This document shows positions 6,269-6,939 of a stretch of DNA of 6,939 nucleotides, piece after piece. The translations under genes were made by a program, and so were the position numbers. The notes under the pieces were generated by a model that was not told the origin of the DNA, did not search any database, and saw only the letters and a list, made by a program, of their open reading frames with translations. Source of the DNA: CAZUZD01 sp964624465. GTDB taxonomy: Bacteria > Planctomycetota > Planctomycetia > Isosphaerales > Isosphaeraceae. The DNA is taken from contig CAZUZD010000316.1 of assembly GCA_964624465.1 (NCBI GenBank), positions 1 through 6,939 on the forward strand. Reading direction: 5' to 3'. The stretch's first letter is position 1. Every line of letters begins with the position of its first letter.

Positions 6269-6457
6269 CGCGCAGCGACAGGCAGCGCCTGCCAGAGCCT
6301 GGCCATCACCGGAGCAGGCGGCCGACTTGGCTCGCACCCTGGACCGAACGCAACCCAGAGGCCCGAGCCGGCTAAAGCGGCCTCCGGAGACCGGTCCGTG
6401 ATGCAAAGGGGAAACTGGCGACGGCCCACATGGTCCCTGGCGACTCGCGTCCCCGCT

Positions 6458-6778
6458 TCATGAGGGGCCAGCCTCGTCCCTGAGCAGATGGCCGAACCCC
6501 GCCGCGAGCCAATGCTGCCGATCCACCTGGAATCGTCCGTCACGGATGAAGCCATCCACGAACCGGTGGCCGCATTGCGGGCAGGCGAGGATCGGCTCGG
6601 ACGGTGCAAAGTGGTTGAGGTGAGAAAGGTCACTGAGGTCGGCGTAGAGCGTGTCGCACTCGAAGCAGAGCACCATCAGACGCCCGCACGACGGGCAACC
6701 GAACGGGTAGAGATCTTCATCACCGCAGCATCGGAAGCGGCTGAAGTCGAGATCGGACTCCTCGATGACGATTCCCAT
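6458..6778 (-). CDS. Cysteine-rich, probably zinc-binding protein of unknown function
   Basis: A 106-residue hypothetical protein with the pattern of a small zinc-ribbon protein. Cysteines lie at 17-18 (CC), 28/31 (CPSC), 38/41 (CFEC) and 66/69 (CPQC). Three CxxC knuckles are enough for at least one four-Cys zinc site, and the CPSCG and CPQCG knuckles are typical zinc-ribbon turns. His53, His56 and His71 are possible extra ligands. It is acidic at the N-terminus and has no signal peptide or membrane segment, so it should be cytoplasmic. The frame extends upstream to 6853, but the ATG at 6778 is preferred. It has AGGGGGGG 8 bases upstream, and the extra 25 residues look non-coding. Codons end mostly in G or C, as in neighbouring genes. 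It converges on the esterase and has no visible partner. I cannot assign a function; a regulator, chaperone or assembly factor are only possibilities. Confidence 0.7.
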   Translation of the reverse strand: MGIVIEESDLDFSRFRCCGDEDLYPFGCPSCGRLMVLCFECDTLYADLSDLSHLNHFAPSEPILACPQCGHRFVDGFIRDGRFQVDRQHWLAAGFGHLLRDEAGPS

Positions 6779-6786
6779 TCCACACG

Positions 6787-6794
6787 CCCCCCCT
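6787..6794 (-). promoter_or_regulatory. G-rich ribosome-binding sequence of the cysteine-rich gene
   Basis: Read on the minus strand, AGGGGGGG ends 8 bases before the ATG at 6778. It is the only Shine-Dalgarno-like site near the candidate starts and decides the start choice. It is a poly-G variant, not canonical GGAGG. Confidence 0.45.
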
Positions 6795-6857
6795 GCCAAA
6801 GGGCCGCTGTGCCACCGACCCGTCACGGGAATGGCCGCGAGCACCGCGCGCAAAACG

Positions 6858-6897
6858 ACACCGCCCCACGATTCCGTGAGGAATCGTGGGGCGGTGT
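6858..6897. terminator. Perfect 18-bp inverted repeat, probable minus-direction terminator
   Basis: Arms 6858-6875 and 6880-6897 are exact complements over 18 bp, with loop GTGA (6876-6879). On the minus strand the stem is followed by CG then four T (plus-strand AAAA at 6852-6855), which resembles an intrinsic terminator for a transcript arriving from the right. On the plus strand no T-run follows, but the loop is a GNRA-type tetraloop. It sits between the apparent divergent starts at 6778 (minus) and 6916 (plus), so a bidirectional structure, an operator, or one copy of a dispersed repeat are alternatives. Confidence 0.6.
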
Positions 6898-6915
6898 GCT
6901 TGGAAGGACCCGGCG

Positions 6916-6939
6916 ATGACCGACTTTCGCGCCAGAGGC
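6916..6939 (+). CDS. Possible start of a plus-strand gene, cut by the window edge
   Basis: ATG at 6916 opens a frame of eight codons (MTDFRARG) to the edge. A good ribosome-binding sequence, AAGGA at 6904-6908, lies 7 bases upstream. Only eight residues are visible, so no family can be named, and the start is a prediction from RBS and spacing alone. Confidence 0.35.

Noticed and set aside
6415..6444. Direct repeat CTGGCGAC at 6415-6422 and 6437-6444
   Set aside because: Only 8 bases, two copies, no transposon ends or gene between; likely chance.
6179..6463. Plus-strand 94-codon frame in the gap after the esterase
   Set aside because: No RBS, no motif, starts inside the terminator-like hairpin, and composition resembles non-coding DNA.
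6488..6919. Plus-strand 143-codon frame overlapping the cysteine-rich gene
   Set aside because: It has no recognisable motif and runs through the palindrome. The minus-strand frame has regular CxxC spacing, an RBS-like site and a coherent codon pattern.
1..6939. CRISPR array, insertion sequence, tRNA or rRNA
   Set aside because: No regularly spaced repeats, transposase motifs, terminal inverted repeats with a gene between them, cloverleaf or rRNA-like sequence were seen on reading both strands.

Overview
The window is high-GC DNA that reads as a chromosomal segment of a planctomycete, most likely an Isosphaeraceae-type genome. This rests on the very GC-rich third codon positions, on the character of the proteins (an omega subunit with a short acidic tail, an SpoIIIE/FtsK translocase, and a secreted CE15-like esterase of a type I associate with planctomycetes and related environmental bacteria), and on intergenic DNA rich in hairpins without U-tracts. 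The assignment is inference from pattern recognition; no search was run.

Layout, left to right. The first 63 bases are the Ala/Pro-rich C-terminal tail of a plus-strand gene cut by the window edge. After a 170-base gap with two small hairpins comes a compact information-processing cluster: yicC (endoribonuclease family), gmk (guanylate kinase) and rpoZ (RNA polymerase omega). The junctions are 65 and 7 bases, consistent with one transcript. A 237-base non-coding gap follows, packed with strong inverted repeats. It leads into a full-length ftsK/spoIIIE-type DNA translocase with four predicted membrane segments, an alpha/beta RecA-like motor and a gamma DNA-reading domain.

Downstream, a 175-base gap holds a possible promoter and a leader hairpin. 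It precedes a secreted alpha/beta-hydrolase of the glucuronoyl esterase (CE15) type with a recognisable Ser nucleophile and His, but a rearranged catalytic-acid region. Then come 289 bases of non-coding DNA with hairpins and a minus-strand gene for a 106-residue cysteine-rich putative zinc-binding protein of unknown function. The right end carries a perfect 18-bp inverted repeat with a 4-base loop, followed by the probable first codons of a plus-strand gene.

Functionally, yicC, gmk and rpoZ are linked by RNA and nucleotide metabolism. FtsK is a chromosome-segregation motor. The esterase is a separate carbohydrate-degradation function with its own likely promoter, and the zinc-binding ORF is an orphan. 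I see no defence system, CRISPR array, mobile element, tRNA or rRNA. Nothing here is convincingly a new biological system; the best leads are the right-end palindrome, the structured ftsK leader, the unusual esterase active site and the orphan cysteine-rich protein.
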